Notes under the pieces: model-generated
What the model was told of the DNA's origin: nothing
The model's database searches: none
The model's input: only the letters and a program-made list of their open reading frames with translations
Position numbers and translations under genes: made by a program
In this document: positions 21,528 to 32,451 of the stretch, in pieces
How positions within the stretch are numbered: the stretch's first letter is position 1
Layout: each line of letters begins with the position of its first letter
Source of the DNA: Phycicoccus elongatus Lp2
Lineage (GTDB): Bacteria; Actinomycetota; Actinomycetes; Actinomycetales; Dermatophilaceae
DNA length: 64,000 bases
Reading direction: 5' to 3'
NCBI RefSeq assembly: GCF_000367525.1
Contig: NZ_HF570956.1
Coordinates: forward strand, 213,008-277,007

Positions 21528-22349
21528 ATGATGGGCATGCACGTCGACTCGCTGCGCATCCATCCACTCAAGAGCGGAGCCATCAGGCATCTGACCGCCT
21601 CGGGGGTCAGACGCTCCGGCCTCGTCGGCGACCGCGCCTGGATGGTCGTGGACGGTGACGGCGAGTGCGTCACGGCCAGGACCGATCGAGCCCTCTTCAC
21701 GCTCACGGCAGAACCGTTGCCGGACAACGGCCTTCGGCTCACCTCGCGCGTTGGCGACGTCGTGGAGGTATGCCGTCCCGCCGCCGACGCGGCAACCGTC
21801 GCCGTGACTGTGCACCGCAGACCAGCGGCACCCGGCCTCATCGCAGCCGACGCTGCACAGGCCCTGGTCCGGTCGACCCTGGGTCGGGACGACGTCACCC
21901 TCGTGGCGTGCAGCGACCCCAACCAACGCCGTCTCCACCCGGAGTTCTCCCAGGAAGGGGACACCACGGCATACGCCGACGGCTATCCGGTGACCCTCGC
22001 GAGTCTGGCCTCGCTGCGGGAACTGCAGCGGCTGGGAGCCGGCGACCTGCCGATCGACAGGTTCCGGCCGAATGTCGTCATCGACGGCGACCTCGATCCC
22101 TTCGCGGAGGAGCAGTGGACGCGGGTGACGCTCGGGGAAACCATCTTTCGCGTCGCCACGGGCGTCGACCGGTGCTCGATGACCCTGCTCGATCCGCAGA
22201 CCCTGAGGACCGGTCCCGAGCCGATTCGCACGCTGTCACGACACCGCACGTGGGAGGGGAAGACGTGGTTCTGCATCCACCTCATTCCGGAGTTGGCCGA
22301 TGACCAGACCACAACGCTCGCGGTGGGTGACCTCGTCTCGATAGCGTGA
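21528..22349 (+). CDS. MOSC-domain protein (YcbX/mARC-like)
   Basis: A 273-residue protein with the MOSC N-terminal beta-barrel (SLRIHPLKSGAIRHL, GLVGDRAWMVVD) and a MOSC domain containing PIDRFRPNVVIDG and the conserved cysteine of GVDRCSMTLLDPQT, which binds molybdenum cofactor in the mARC/YcbX group. These proteins reduce N-hydroxylated compounds with electron partners. ATGs at 21528, 21531 and 21537 are all possible starts. There is no ferredoxin domain, so an external electron donor is needed. Confidence 0.85.
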   Translation: MMGMHVDSLRIHPLKSGAIRHLTASGVRRSGLVGDRAWMVVDGDGECVTARTDRALFTLTAEPLPDNGLRLTSRVGDVVEVCRPAADAATVAVTVHRRPAAPGLIAADAAQALVRSTLGRDDVTLVACSDPNQRRLHPEFSQEGDTTAYADGYPVTLASLASLRELQRLGAGDLPIDRFRPNVVIDGDLDPFAEEQWTRVTLGETIFRVATGVDRCSMTLLDPQTLRTGPEPIRTLSRHRTWEGKTWFCIHLIPELADDQTTTLAVGDLVSIA

Positions 22350-22352
22350 GGC

Positions 22353-23723
<1,371 letters not shown>

Positions 23724-23858
23724 CCGGCCCGACATCCCGGTCCTGTCACCGGTTGGTCACGATTTGGGACTTCGACGGGCTTCGTGACGCAGATGTGATT
23801 GCCTACGGCTCGGTGCGGTGCGACCGTTGCCCCACCATCACTGAAAAGGAGTTACCCG

Positions 23859-24710
23859 GTGTCCTTCACCTCTCGCCGGCGCGTCGCCATGACGGCTGCT
23901 GCCGCCCTTTCCGCTCTCGCGCTTGCCGCGTGCGGTTCCTCCGACAGCGGCTCGAGCTCGAGCTCGGGCTCGGGCTCCAGCGCCGCTGCTGACGGCGCCC
24001 CCACCCTGCTCAAGTCGGGCGTGCTCCAGGTCTGCACCCACCTGTCCTACAAGCCGTTCCAGTTCAAGGACGACAGCGGCAAGGTCGTCGGCTTCGACGT
24101 CGACGTGATGGACCTGGTGGCCAAGAAGCTCGGCGCGACGCAGGAGATCGTCGACATCGACTTCGCGCAGATCACCTCGGGCGCCGTCTTCGCCGCCAAG
24201 AAGTGCGACGCCGGCGCTGCGGCGACCACGATCAACGACAAGCGCAAGCAGGCCATTCTCTTCTCCGACCCGTACTTCGACGCCACGCAGGCGCTGCTGG
24301 TCAAGAAGGACTCGGGCATCACCGACCTCTCCGGCCTCAAGGGCAAGAAGATCGGCGTCCAGACCGACACCACCGGGGCCGACTACACCGAGAAGAACAA
24401 GGACGCCAACGGCTACGAGGTCGTCGTCTTCGACGACCTGCCCACGCAGCTCGCCGGCGTGCTCTCCGGCCGGGTCGACGCCGCCATCAACGACAACGGT
24501 GTCGTCTTCGACTACGCCAAGGACAACCCCACCACCGAGGTGACCAAGGAATTCAACACCGGTGAGCAGTACGGCTTCATGTTCAAGAAGGACGACGCCA
24601 ATGGCACCGCCCTCGCGAAGGTGACCAACGAGGTGCTCACGGCGTCGAAGGCCGACGGCAGCTACAACGACATCTACAAGAAGTGGTTCGGCGTCGACGC
24701 TCCCAAGTGA
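23859..24710 (+). CDS. Amino-acid ABC transporter substrate-binding lipoprotein
   Basis: A 283-residue lipoprotein: a twin-basic/hydrophobic leader (SRRRVAMTAAAALSALALAAC) ending in lipobox LAAC, a Gly/Ser linker, then a family 3 solute-binding domain (YKPFQFKDDSGKVVGFDVDV, FSDPYFDATQALLVKKD, GRVDAAINDN). It captures a polar amino acid outside the membrane and delivers it to the permease downstream. The start is GTG 23859 with AAAGGAG 9 bp upstream. A strong hairpin separates it from the permease, consistent with higher expression of the binding protein. The exact ligand (glutamate, cystine or another) is not evident. Confidence 0.9.
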   Translation: MSFTSRRRVAMTAAAALSALALAACGSSDSGSSSSSGSGSSAAADGAPTLLKSGVLQVCTHLSYKPFQFKDDSGKVVGFDVDVMDLVAKKLGATQEIVDIDFAQITSGAVFAAKKCDAGAAATTINDKRKQAILFSDPYFDATQALLVKKDSGITDLSGLKGKKIGVQTDTTGADYTEKNKDANGYEVVVFDDLPTQLAGVLSGRVDAAINDNGVVFDYAKDNPTTEVTKEFNTGEQYGFMFKKDDANGTALAKVTNEVLTASKADGSYNDIYKKWFGVDAPK

Positions 24711-24734
24711 CGCGAAAGCCTTTTCACTCGCCGA

Positions 24735-24768
24735 GGGCGGCGGTACGGTTCAGTCCGTGCCGCCGCCC
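24735..24768 (+). terminator. Hairpin after binding-protein gene
   Basis: GGGCGGCGGTACGG and CCGTGCCGCCGCCC form a 14-bp stem with one G-U pair and a 6-nt loop, 24 bp after the stop of the binding-protein gene. There is no U-tract. It probably limits read-through into the permease or protects the upstream mRNA from decay. Confidence 0.65.
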
Positions 24769-24827
24769 CGGCGCATTTCGCACGACCCGAATGACCCGGC
24801 GTTGACCGGCGACGAGCAGGAGTCCTC

Positions 24828-25652
24828 ATGAGCACCGTGACGGCCGATCCGAGCAGCAAGCCCCGACTGTCACCGCGCAAACGAGCCCAGCGGATGCGAT
24901 GGGCGCAGTATGCCGTGCTGGGAATCGTCACGATCCTCGCGATCTCGATGGCCAACTGGTCCCAGATCCAGTCGGTCTTCTTCCGCGGGGACATGATCCA
25001 CGAGACCCTCACCCAGGGCCTGCCCAATGCCTTCAAGAACACCATCGTCTACACCCTGGGCGCCTTCGTCTTCGGCTTGGTGCTGGGCACGATGCTGGCT
25101 CTGATGCGCCTGTCGTCGGTCGGTCCCTACCGCTGGATCGCCACGACCTACATCGAGTTCTTCCGTGGCCTGCCCGCCATCGTCGTCTTCATCGCCTTCG
25201 GTCTGCTGCCACTGGCCTTCAACGGCCTGGTCATCCCGTTCGACCCGTACGGCACCGTCTGGATCGCGCTGGGACTGGTGGGTGCGGCATACATGGCCGA
25301 GACGATTCGCGCCGGCATCCAGGCCGTGCCCAAGGGCCAGGTCGAGGCGGCGCGTTCGCTCGGGATGCCGACCGGTACCGCGACGCGCAAGATCGTGCTC
25401 CCGCAGGCCTTCCGGATCATCACCCCACCGCTGACCAACGAACTGATCCTGCTCGTCAAGGACTCCTCCCTGGTCTACATCCTGGGCCTGTCCGCGCAAG
25501 GCTTCGAACTCACCAAGTACGGTCGCGCGATCGCCAACACGAATGCCAACCTGACCCCGCTGGTGATCGCCGGCTTCTGCTACCTGCTCATCACCCTGCC
25601 CCTGTCCATGGTCGTGCGGCGCATGGAAGCCCGCCAGAAGAAGGAGCGCTGA
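24828..25652 (+). CDS. Amino-acid ABC transporter permease
   Basis: A 274-residue HisM/GlnP-family permease with about five hydrophobic segments, the His/Glu/Gln/Arg family block [18 protein letters not shown] and the EAA loop [23 protein letters not shown] that docks on the ATPase. The N-terminus (residues 1-25) is cytoplasmic and basic. It forms the channel for the lipoprotein upstream and the ATPase 1 bp downstream; a single permease gene suggests a homodimeric pore. Confidence 0.92.
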   Translation: MSTVTADPSSKPRLSPRKRAQRMRWAQYAVLGIVTILAISMANWSQIQSVFFRGDMIHETLTQGLPNAFKNTIVYTLGAFVFGLVLGTMLALMRLSSVGPYRWIATTYIEFFRGLPAIVVFIAFGLLPLAFNGLVIPFDPYGTVWIALGLVGAAYMAETIRAGIQAVPKGQVEAARSLGMPTGTATRKIVLPQAFRIITPPLTNELILLVKDSSLVYILGLSAQGFELTKYGRAIANTNANLTPLVIAGFCYLLITLPLSMVVRRMEARQKKER

Positions 25653-25653
25653 C

Positions 25654-26544
25654 ATGGCGACCCACCAGGTCTCCCGCGAGGTCGTCATCACGGTCGATGA
25701 CCTGAAGAAGGCCTTCGGCCAGAACGAAGTGCTCAAGGGCATCACGACGTCGATCCACCGCGGCGAGGTCGTCTGTGTCATCGGGCCGTCCGGCTCGGGC
25801 AAGTCCACCTTCCTGCGCTGCCTCAACCTGCTCGAGCAGCCCACCTCGGGCAAGGTCGTCGTCGACGGGGTCGAGGTCACCGACCCCGACTGCGACATCG
25901 ACAAGGTCCGCGCCGACATGGGCATGGTGTTCCAGCAGTTCAACCTCTTCCCGCACCTGTCGGTGCTCGACAACTGCACCATCGCGCAGGTGACGGTGCG
26001 CAAGAGCAACAAGGCCGAGGCCGAGAAGCGCGCTCGCAGCAACCTCGAGCGGGTCGGGCTCCTCGACAAGGAGGCGGCCTTCCCCGGTCAGCTCTCCGGC
26101 GGCCAGCAGCAGCGCGTGGCGATTGCGCGGGCGCTGTCGATGGAGCCCAAACTGATGCTCTTCGACGAGCCGACGTCGGCCCTGGATCCCGAGCTCGTCG
26201 GTGATGTGCTGTCGGTCATGCGCAAGCTCGCCTCGGAGGGCATGACGATGTTCGTCGTCACCCACGAGATGGCCTTCGCGCGCGATGTCGCGGACCGGGT
26301 GATCTTCATGGACGGTGGCTACATCGTCGAGGAGGGGCACCCGGACGAGGTCATCGGAAACCCGCAGCACCAGCGGACCCGCGCCTTTCTCGACCGCGTG
26401 CTCAATCCCACGAGCGTCGGCCAGATCGGTGGCGAGGACGAGGCGTATGCCGAGCGGCACCAGAGCGAGCCCGAGGCCGACGGCGACGGGGACATCTCCA
26501 CGCTCTCGCCGGGTCAGCCGGGCCAGATCGGCCGCAGCACCTGA
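25654..26544 (+). CDS. Amino-acid ABC transporter ATP-binding protein
   Basis: A 296-residue ABC ATPase with Walker [12 protein letters not shown]-loop [14 protein letters not shown], signature [15 protein letters not shown], Walker [15 protein letters not shown] and the H-loop [13 protein letters not shown], all typical of the GlnQ/HisP group. A C-terminal tail of about 40 residues after FLDRVLNP is rich in Glu, Asp and Gly and is not part of the standard fold. It energises the permease encoded just upstream. Confidence 0.92.
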   Translation: MATHQVSREVVITVDDLKKAFGQNEVLKGITTSIHRGEVVCVIGPSGSGKSTFLRCLNLLEQPTSGKVVVDGVEVTDPDCDIDKVRADMGMVFQQFNLFPHLSVLDNCTIAQVTVRKSNKAEAEKRARSNLERVGLLDKEAAFPGQLSGGQQQRVAIARALSMEPKLMLFDEPTSALDPELVGDVLSVMRKLASEGMTMFVVTHEMAFARDVADRVIFMDGGYIVEEGHPDEVIGNPQHQRTRAFLDRVLNPTSVGQIGGEDEAYAERHQSEPEADGDGDISTLSPGQPGQIGRST

Positions 26545-26545
26545 G

Positions 26546-26577
26546 CACCCCTGACACCCCTGACACCCCTGACACCC
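26546..26577. repeat. Short 9-bp tandem repeat
   Basis: CACCCCTGA is repeated three and a half times directly after the ATPase stop codon. It contains TGA triplets in several frames. It may vary in copy number; no role is evident. Confidence 0.6.
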
Positions 26578-26589
26578 AGCGCTGACCCC

Positions 26590-26679
26590 AACCCAGCTTC
26601 TGCGTCACGCAGAAGGTGGGTTGACGACCGGTAATTACCGTGCGTGAAGACAATTTCTGCGTCACGCAGAAGCTGGGTT
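26590..26679. repeat. REPIN-like 90-bp symmetric palindrome, copy B
   Basis: Outer 16-bp perfect arms (AACCCAGCTTCTGCGT at 26590 and its complement ending at 26679) enclose two copies of the 19-bp palindrome built on CTTCTGCGT-C-ACGCAGAAG (26597-26615 and, with one change, 26654-26672). The exact centre is the 12-bp palindrome CGGTAATTACCG (26629-26640). The element sits between the convergent ABC transporter and glmM genes, 1 bp from the glmM stop, and would fold on either strand, so it may work as a bidirectional terminator. It shares its core with the copy at 13016-13097. Confidence 0.8.
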
Positions 26680-26680
26680 C

Positions 26681-28027
26681 TCAGAGGGTCAGGCGGTCCT
26701 TGACGACGGCCACGAGGCGCTGGGCGACATCCTGCGCCTGCTCAGCGGTGGCCGCCTCGACCATGACGCGCACGAGCGGCTCGGTGCCGGACTTGCGGAG
26801 CAGCACGCGACCGGAGCCGGCGAGCGCGGACTCCTCGGCGGCGATCGCCTCCTGAAGTACAGGGTCGGTCTCCACGCGGGCCTTGTCGACGCCCTTGACG
26901 TTGACGAGCACCTGCGGGAGGCGGGTCATGACGGTGCCGAGGTCGGCGATCGACCGGCGGGTCTGGGCCATCCGGGCGGCGAGCATGAGGCCGGTGAGGA
27001 CCCCATCACCGGTCGTGCCGTGGTCGAGCATGATGACGTGTCCCGACTGCTCACCGCCGAGCGAGAACTTGCCCGCGCGCATTGCCTCGAGCACGTATCG
27101 GTCGCCGACCCCTGTCTGCCTGACCTCGATGCCCTCTCGCTGCATGGCCTGGAGGAGACCGAGATTGCTCATGACCGTCGCCACAAGGGTGTCCTGGGCA
27201 AGCGCCCCTCGCTCTTTGAGGGCCAGGGCAAGGATCCCCATGATCTGGTCGCCGTCGATCTCCTCACCGTCGGCGTCGACGGCCAGGCAGCGGTCGGCGT
27301 CCCCGTCATGGGCGATTCCCAGATCGGCACCGCGGTCGCGGACGGCGGCCTTGAGTCGGTCCAGGTGTGTCGAGCCGTAGCCGTCGTTGATGTTCAGTCC
27401 GTCCGGCGAGGCGCCGATCTCGAAGACGTCGGCCCCGGCCAGGCGGAAGACCTCGGGCGACACCTCGCTCGCTGCTCCGTGGGCGCAGTCCAGCACGACG
27501 GTGAGGTTGTCGAGCCGGTTGGGCAGGGAGGCCAGCAGGTGGGCGACGTAGCGGGCCTGACCGGCTCGGTTCTCGTGCACGCGGCCGACCTCGGCACCGA
27601 TCGGCCGCTCCCAGGTGGCGTGCATCTGTGCGGCGATCTCGTCCTCGACCGCATCCGGGAGTTTGTGCCCGCCCGCCGCGAAGAACTTGATGCCGTTGTC
27701 GGGCATCGCATTGTGCGAGGCCGACAGCATGACCCCGAAGTGAGCATCCATGTCCGCGGTCAGGAAGGCCACTGCTGGGGTCGGCAGAACGCCGACGTTG
27801 TGCACGTCCACGCCAGCGGACGCCAGACCCGCCACGACCGCCGCCGACAGGAACTCTCCGGAGGCACGAGGATCGCGACCGACCACGGCCTTGGGCTTGC
27901 GCCCCGCCGCCCGCGCATCACGCCCCAGGACGTGCGCGGCCGCCGTCGCCAAGTTGAGGGCCAGCTCTGCCGTGATGTCGACATTGGCCAGGCCGCGCAC
28001 ACCATCGGTGCCGAAGAGTCGTGACAT
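26681..28027 (-). CDS. glmM: Phosphoglucosamine mutase
   Basis: A 448-residue GlmM that turns glucosamine-6-phosphate into glucosamine-1-phosphate for peptidoglycan. The start [13 protein letters not shown], the phosphoserine loop [17 protein letters not shown], the metal loop DGDADRC, the sugar loop GGEQSGHVI and the phosphate loop [14 protein letters not shown] are all present. The ATG at 28027 has GAAAGGTCC-type sequence upstream on its strand. It lies downstream of rplM-rpsI in the usual actinobacterial order, separated by a strong terminator. Confidence 0.96.
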   Translation of the reverse strand: MSRLFGTDGVRGLANVDITAELALNLATAAAHVLGRDARAAGRKPKAVVGRDPRASGEFLSAAVVAGLASAGVDVHNVGVLPTPAVAFLTADMDAHFGVMLSASHNAMPDNGIKFFAAGGHKLPDAVEDEIAAQMHATWERPIGAEVGRVHENRAGQARYVAHLLASLPNRLDNLTVVLDCAHGAASEVSPEVFRLAGADVFEIGASPDGLNINDGYGSTHLDRLKAAVRDRGADLGIAHDGDADRCLAVDADGEEIDGDQIMGILALALKERGALAQDTLVATVMSNLGLLQAMQREGIEVRQTGVGDRYVLEAMRAGKFSLGGEQSGHVIMLDHGTTGDGVLTGLMLAARMAQTRRSIADLGTVMTRLPQVLVNVKGVDKARVETDPVLQEAIAAEESALAGSGRVLLRKSGTEPLVRVMVEAATAEQAQDVAQRLVAVVKDRLTL

Positions 28028-28074
28028 GAAAGGACCTTTCTGGGGGACCGCCGACGAACCTACCGTGAACGCGC

Positions 28075-28107
28075 GAAGGCGGCACCCACGAGGTGGGTGC
28101 CGCCTTC
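28075..28107 (-). terminator. Terminator after rpsI
   Basis: A perfect 15-bp stem (GAAGGCGGCACCCAC paired with GTGGGTGCCGCCTTC) with a 3-nt loop lies about 65 bp downstream of the rpsI stop and upstream of glmM, both on the minus strand. It lacks a long U-run, as is common in high-GC bacteria. Confidence 0.8.
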
Positions 28108-28173
28108 GGCATTCCCTTGCGTGCGCCTGATCCGTCGCCATGGGCACGAATCGCGCGGACGCACAGGGTGGGA

Positions 28174-28683
28174 TCAGCGCTTGCTGTACTGGGGAGCCTT
28201 GCGGGCCTTCTTGAGACCGGCCTTCTTGCGCTCGGGCACGCGGGCGTCACGGGTGAGGAAGCCGGCCTTCTTCAGCGCCGGACGGTTCAGCTCCTCGTCG
28301 ACCCCGTTGAGCGAGCGGGCGACGCCGAGACGGACGGCACCGGCCTGGCCGGAAGGGCCACCACCGTGGACGCGCACGAGGACGTCGTAGGCGCCGTCGA
28401 GCTCGAGCACCTTGAGCGGCTCGCCGACGATCTGCTGGTGCACCTTGTTGGGGAAGTAGTTCTCCAGGGTGCGGCCGTTGATCGTCCACTCGCCGGTGCC
28501 CGGCACGATGCGGACACGGGCCACGGCCTGCTTGCGGCGACCGGTCGCGCCACCGGGCGCGGACGCAGACGGACGGCGGGCCGGCTCAGCGGCGACGCTG
28601 GCGTCGGTCTCGGTCGAGTACGAGGAGATCTCGTTGTCGTCGGCGTCGGTGCCGACCTCGAAGTCGTTGGTCACGTCGCTCAT
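28174..28683 (-). CDS. rpsI: Ribosomal protein uS9
   Basis: A 169-residue uS9. The core starts at about residue 48 ([15 protein letters not shown]) and ends with the tRNA-contacting tail [11 protein letters not shown]. An acidic N-terminal extension of about 47 residues precedes it, as in many actinobacteria; it is disordered-looking and rich in Asp, Glu and Ser. The ATG overlaps the rplM stop by 4 bp, so the two are translationally coupled. Confidence 0.96.
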   Translation of the reverse strand: MSDVTNDFEVGTDADDNEISSYSTETDASVAAEPARRPSASAPGGATGRRKQAVARVRIVPGTGEWTINGRTLENYFPNKVHQQIVGEPLKVLELDGAYDVLVRVHGGGPSGQAGAVRLGVARSLNGVDEELNRPALKKAGFLTRDARVPERKKAGLKKARKAPQYSKR

Positions 28684-29126
28684 CACTGGGCCACCTGGGT
28701 GATCTCGAAGGGCTTGGGCTGCTGGGCGGCGTGGGGGTGCTCGGCGCCGCGGTAGACCTTGAGCTTGGTCATCTGCTGGCGACCGAGGGTCGTCTTGGGG
28801 ATCATCCCGCGGATGGCCTTCTCGACGGCCTTCTCCGGGAACTGGTCGAGCATCTCGACGTAGGAGCGGCTCTTGAGACCACCCGGGAAGCCGGAGTGGC
28901 GGTAGGCCTTCTTCTGCTCCGCCTTGGCGCCGGTGAGGGCGACCTTCTCGGCGTTGATGATGATGACGAAGTCGCCCATGTCGACGTGCGGGGCGAAGGT
29001 CGGCTTGTGCTTGCCGCGCAGCAGCGTGGCAGCCTGGCTGGCGAGGCGACCGAGCACGACATCGGTGGCGTCGATGACATGCCACTGACGCGTGGCGTCA
29101 CTCGCCTTCGGGGTGAAGGTACGCAC
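28683..29126 (-). CDS. rplM: Ribosomal protein uL13
   Basis: A 147-residue uL13 with [19 protein letters not shown] at the N-terminus, the [12 protein letters not shown] strand and the [21 protein letters not shown] block. It binds 23S rRNA early in large-subunit assembly. It is the first gene of the rplM-rpsI operon; a plausible promoter lies about 95 bp upstream. Confidence 0.96.
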   Translation of the reverse strand: MRTFTPKASDATRQWHVIDATDVVLGRLASQAATLLRGKHKPTFAPHVDMGDFVIIINAEKVALTGAKAEQKKAYRHSGFPGGLKSRSYVEMLDQFPEKAVEKAIRGMIPKTTLGRQQMTKLKVYRGAEHPHAAQQPKPFEITQVAQ

Positions 29127-29220
29127 GAAAGTTTCCTTGCGTTGATCGGATGAGACGTATGCCGTGTGCTCCCGCGAGGGGTTCGCTCACCCTCGCCAGT
29201 GCGCACGACACAACCTCTCA

Positions 29221-29249
29221 AGTCTAGGGAGGCGCGGACCAGCCCCCAA
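29221..29249 (-). promoter_or_regulatory. Candidate promoter of rplM-rpsI
   Basis: On the minus strand TTGGGG (29249-29244) and TAGACT (29226-29221) are separated by 17 bp, a reasonable sigma-70-type pair. The leader to the rplM ATG would be about 90 nt and contains one GTATGCCG octamer (29157). Confidence 0.4.
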
Positions 29250-29322
29250 ATCGCCGACAGCTCCCCCCGAAACCCGTCCTGACCTGCGCAGATGCCTGAC
29301 TCCACGGCATACGCACAACTAT

Positions 29323-29355
29323 TTTGCAAACAGACTGTGCAAAGGTATTGTGCAA
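29323..29355 (+). promoter_or_regulatory. Promoter and operator of the ArsR-type regulator
   Basis: TTGCAA (29324) and TATTGT (29346) are spaced by 16 bp; the -10 ends only 7 bp before the ATG, so the mRNA is probably leaderless or nearly so. Over the same bases lies a dyad TTTGCA-N9-TGCAAA (29323-29343) and a further half-site TTGTGCAA (29348-29355). A regulator bound here would block RNA polymerase, which fits autorepression. The AT-rich patch stands out from its surroundings. Confidence 0.55.
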
Positions 29356-29358
29356 TCC

Positions 29359-29940
29359 ATGGCCGAACAGCCCTCCCACGTGCGCCTGGACTCGGCGTCC
29401 GTGAAGATCCTCGCCCACCCCCTGCGATCGCGTCTGGTCGGGGCCCTGCGCAATGGTGGGCCCGCCACGGCCACCGCCCTGGCGGGCGTCCTGGGGACCA
29501 ACTCGGGGGCCACGAGTTACCACCTGCGCAAGCTGGAGGAGGTCGGACTGGTCGTCGACACCGGTGAGGGCGATGGCAAGCGCCGGGTCTGGGCGGCCTC
29601 AGCCGACTTCACCGTCTTCGACCCCAGCGACTTCGAGGGCGACGACGACGCAGAGGCCGCGTTCGGCTGGCTGGAGCGCGACTGGCTGCAGCACTTCACC
29701 GACAAGTTCGCGCGATGGCTCGACCTGCGCCCGGCCTGGCCGCGCGCCTGGGGAGACGCGGCCGGCATGGGCGACACCATGGTCGTCGTCACCCCCGAGC
29801 AGCTCAGCGCCATGACGGCCGAGATCGACGAGGTGATCGGTCGCTACCGCAGGGTCGGCCAGGGCAACCCCGAGGCCAAGCGCGTCGCGACCTATCTGTG
29901 CCACTACCCCGTCGACATGGAGCAGGTGCCGCGCCGGTGA
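29359..29940 (+). CDS. ArsR-type winged-helix transcriptional regulator
   Basis: A 193-residue regulator with an N-terminal ArsR-like winged helix (ILAHPLRSRLVGALRNG, SGATSYHLRKLEEVGLV, residues about 15-75) and a C-terminal effector part with no metal-binding cysteine cluster. The helix-turn-helix with SYHLRKLEE is typical of this group of drug- or stress-responsive regulators. It overlaps the MFS gene by 4 bp, so the pair is one transcription unit and the regulator probably controls the transporter and itself through the TTTGCA dyad just upstream. Confidence 0.85.
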   Translation: MAEQPSHVRLDSASVKILAHPLRSRLVGALRNGGPATATALAGVLGTNSGATSYHLRKLEEVGLVVDTGEGDGKRRVWAASADFTVFDPSDFEGDDDAEAAFGWLERDWLQHFTDKFARWLDLRPAWPRAWGDAAGMGDTMVVVTPEQLSAMTAEIDEVIGRYRRVGQGNPEAKRVATYLCHYPVDMEQVPRR

Positions 29941-31208
29941 CCACGGCCCTCACCCGCGAGCGGGCCTACCGGGTCTTCCTGCTGCTCAACTTCACCCGCT
30001 GGTTCCCGGTCGGCTTCGTCGTCGGCATCTTCATCCTCCTGCAGACCAACCGCGGGCTCTCGATCGCGCAGGCCATGACGGCCGCTGCCGTGTCCGGATT
30101 CGTGTGTTTCGCCCTCGAGCTGCCCACCAGTGGCTTCGCCGATGCCTTCGGGCGACGAGCCGTCTATGTCGCGGCGGCAGGCATCAACGTCGTCACCGGC
30201 CTCGCCTATCTCTTCGCCCAGAGCTTCTGGCAGTTCGTCGGTGCCGCCGCCCTGATGGGGGCCTTCCGTGCCCTGGACTCCGGTCCGCTCGAGGCGTGGT
30301 TCGTCGACACCGTGCACGAGAGCGCGCCGGGCGCCGATGTCGACCAGGAACTGTCCCGGCAGGGCACCGTGCTGGGCGTCGGGATGGCCGTCGGCGCGCT
30401 GCTCAGCGGAGCCCTCATCTGGTGGCACCCGATCAAGGCCTTCCCGGCGATCGACCTCGCGGTCGCCGTCTTCGCGGCGCTCAACGTCATCCACCTGATC
30501 GCCACCCTCACCCTGCTCAAGGAGGCACCGCGCCCTGTCTCGTCCGGCGACCGGGAACGACGAGCCCTGGCCTCGGTCATGGAGGCGCCGGCGGTCATCA
30601 GGGGCGGGCTGCTGCTGCTGGCCCGCAATCGCGTGCTCCTGGGCCTGATCGGCGCCGAAATCTGCTGGTCGGTCGGGATGGTCGCCTTCGAGTCCCTGCT
30701 TCCGCTGCGTCTGGAGGAGATGCTCGGCTCGGCCCAGGCCGCCGGCGCCCTGATGGGGCCGGTCGCGGCCGTCGGCTGGGGCATCTTCGCCCTCGGGACC
30801 TGGCTGGCCGGGCGGCTGTCGAAGCGGTGGGGCGTCGCGCGCGCCGCGATGCTGGGCCGCGGACTGAACGCGCTCGGTGTCGTCGTCATGGGTCTGACCC
30901 TCACCCCGGCCCAACTCGTCGCGGCCTATCTGTTCACCTACACCATGCACGGGCTCAACGGCCCGCCGCACTCGGCGCTGCTCCATCGCGAGGCCTCGGC
31001 CCAGAACCGCTCGACGGTGTTGTCGATCAACTCGATGTTCGCCTTCCTCGCCTTCGGCATCGCCGGCCCGCTCGCCGGCCTCCTCGCCGACCACGCGTCC
31101 ATCCAATCGGCGATGCTCACGGTGGGGCTGGTCTCGGCCCTGGGCATCGCGGCATACCTCCCGGCCCGTCGGGCCGAGCGCCTGCGACCGACCCCGGACG
31201 GCGCGTAG
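29937..31208 (+). CDS. MFS transporter
   Basis: A 423-residue major facilitator protein with about 12 hydrophobic segments. The loop GFADAFGRRAVY fits motif A after helix 2, and GTWLAGRLSKRWG is its second-half counterpart. It begins at a GTG that overlaps the regulator's stop. Sequence type resembles exporters of small molecules next to ArsR/PadR regulators, but no substrate can be named. Confidence 0.85.
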   Translation: MTTALTRERAYRVFLLLNFTRWFPVGFVVGIFILLQTNRGLSIAQAMTAAAVSGFVCFALELPTSGFADAFGRRAVYVAAAGINVVTGLAYLFAQSFWQFVGAAALMGAFRALDSGPLEAWFVDTVHESAPGADVDQELSRQGTVLGVGMAVGALLSGALIWWHPIKAFPAIDLAVAVFAALNVIHLIATLTLLKEAPRPVSSGDRERRALASVMEAPAVIRGGLLLLARNRVLLGLIGAEICWSVGMVAFESLLPLRLEEMLGSAQAAGALMGPVAAVGWGIFALGTWLAGRLSKRWGVARAAMLGRGLNALGVVVMGLTLTPAQLVAAYLFTYTMHGLNGPPHSALLHREASAQNRSTVLSINSMFAFLAFGIAGPLAGLLADHASIQSAMLTVGLVSALGIAAYLPARRAERLRPTPDGA

Positions 31209-31218
31209 CCTCGGCCCT

Positions 31219-32424
31219 GTGAAGAAGCCCCCGCCCCGCTCCCCCAAGGCCGATCCACTCGACGTCATCGACCTCGATGCCATGCTCTCCGACGAGGAGA
31301 AGGACGTGCGGGCGATGGTGCGCCGCGTGGCCACCGACCTGTGTGGCGAGCACATCGCCCAGTGGTACGAAGATGGCCAGGTGCCCGCCCGCGAGCTCGC
31401 GCGGGAGTTCGGCAAGGCCGGGCTGCTCGGCATGCACCTGGACGGCTATGGGTGCGCGGGCATGTCTGCGGTGGACTACGGACTGGCCAGTGTCGAGCTC
31501 GAGGCGGTCGACTCGGGCATCCGCTCCCTCGTCTCGGTGCAGGGGTCGCTCGCGATGGGCGCGATCCACATGTTCGGCAGCGAGGAGCACAAGCAGCAGT
31601 GGCTGCCGTCGATGGCTGCGGGCGAGGCAATCGGCTGCTTCGGGCTGACCGAGCCGGACCACGGCTCCGATCCGGCCTCGATGACCACCCGCGCCCGCCG
31701 TGACGGCGACGACTGGATCCTGACCGGCCGCAAACTGTGGATCACCAACGGCTCGATCGCCGACGTCGCGGTCATCTGGGCCAACACCACCGACGAGCCG
31801 GGCGGGCGCGGCATCCGCGGCTTCGTCCTCCCCACGGACACACCGGGGTTCGCCGCACACGAGATCCACCACAAGCTCTCGCTGCGCGCCTCGGTGACCG
31901 CCGAGTTGACCCTCGACAGGGTCCGACTCCCCGGCGACGCGGTCTTCCCCGACGTGACCGGCCTCAAGGGCCCGCTCTCGTGCCTGTCCGAGGCGCGTTA
32001 CGGCATCCTCTGGGGTGCGCTCGGCGCGGCCCGCACCTGCCTCGAGGCCGCCCGGCGCTACTCGATCGAGCGCACCCAGTTCGGGCGACCGCTCGCCGGC
32101 TTCCAACTCACCCAGGCCAAGCTCGCCTCGATGTCGACCGAACTGCAGCTCGGCCTGCTCCTCGCGCTCCACCTGGGCCGCCTCAAGGACTCGGTCGGGC
32201 TGCGGCCCGAGCAGGTCAGCGTCGGCAAGTTCAACAACATCACCAAGGCGATCGAGATCTGCCGGACCTCCCGCACGATCCTGGGTGCCAACGGGATCAG
32301 CGGCGAGTTCCCGATCATGCGACACGCGAACAACCTCGAATCGGTCCTGACCTACGAGGGCACCGCCGAGATGCACGCCCTCGTCCTCGGGCAGGCCCTG
32401 ACAGGAGTGCCGGCCTTCCGCTGA
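31219..32424 (+). CDS. Acyl-CoA dehydrogenase (glutaryl-CoA dehydrogenase-like)
   Basis: A 401-residue flavin acyl-CoA dehydrogenase. FGLTEPDHGSDPASMTTRA and KLWITNGSIADVAVIWA are the FAD/substrate blocks; the catalytic base is the Glu in LTYEGTAEMHALVLGQALTG. This ending, with the short GVPAFR tail, matches the glutaryl-CoA dehydrogenase subgroup, which oxidises and decarboxylates glutaryl-CoA to crotonyl-CoA in lysine and tryptophan breakdown. Assignment to that substrate is probable, not proven. No electron-transfer flavoprotein gene is nearby. Confidence 0.85.
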   Translation: MKKPPPRSPKADPLDVIDLDAMLSDEEKDVRAMVRRVATDLCGEHIAQWYEDGQVPARELAREFGKAGLLGMHLDGYGCAGMSAVDYGLASVELEAVDSGIRSLVSVQGSLAMGAIHMFGSEEHKQQWLPSMAAGEAIGCFGLTEPDHGSDPASMTTRARRDGDDWILTGRKLWITNGSIADVAVIWANTTDEPGGRGIRGFVLPTDTPGFAAHEIHHKLSLRASVTAELTLDRVRLPGDAVFPDVTGLKGPLSCLSEARYGILWGALGAARTCLEAARRYSIERTQFGRPLAGFQLTQAKLASMSTELQLGLLLALHLGRLKDSVGLRPEQVSVGKFNNITKAIEICRTSRTILGANGISGEFPIMRHANNLESVLTYEGTAEMHALVLGQALTGVPAFR

Positions 32425-32451
32425 GCCAGTGCAGGTGCGAGGGTTGCCGAT

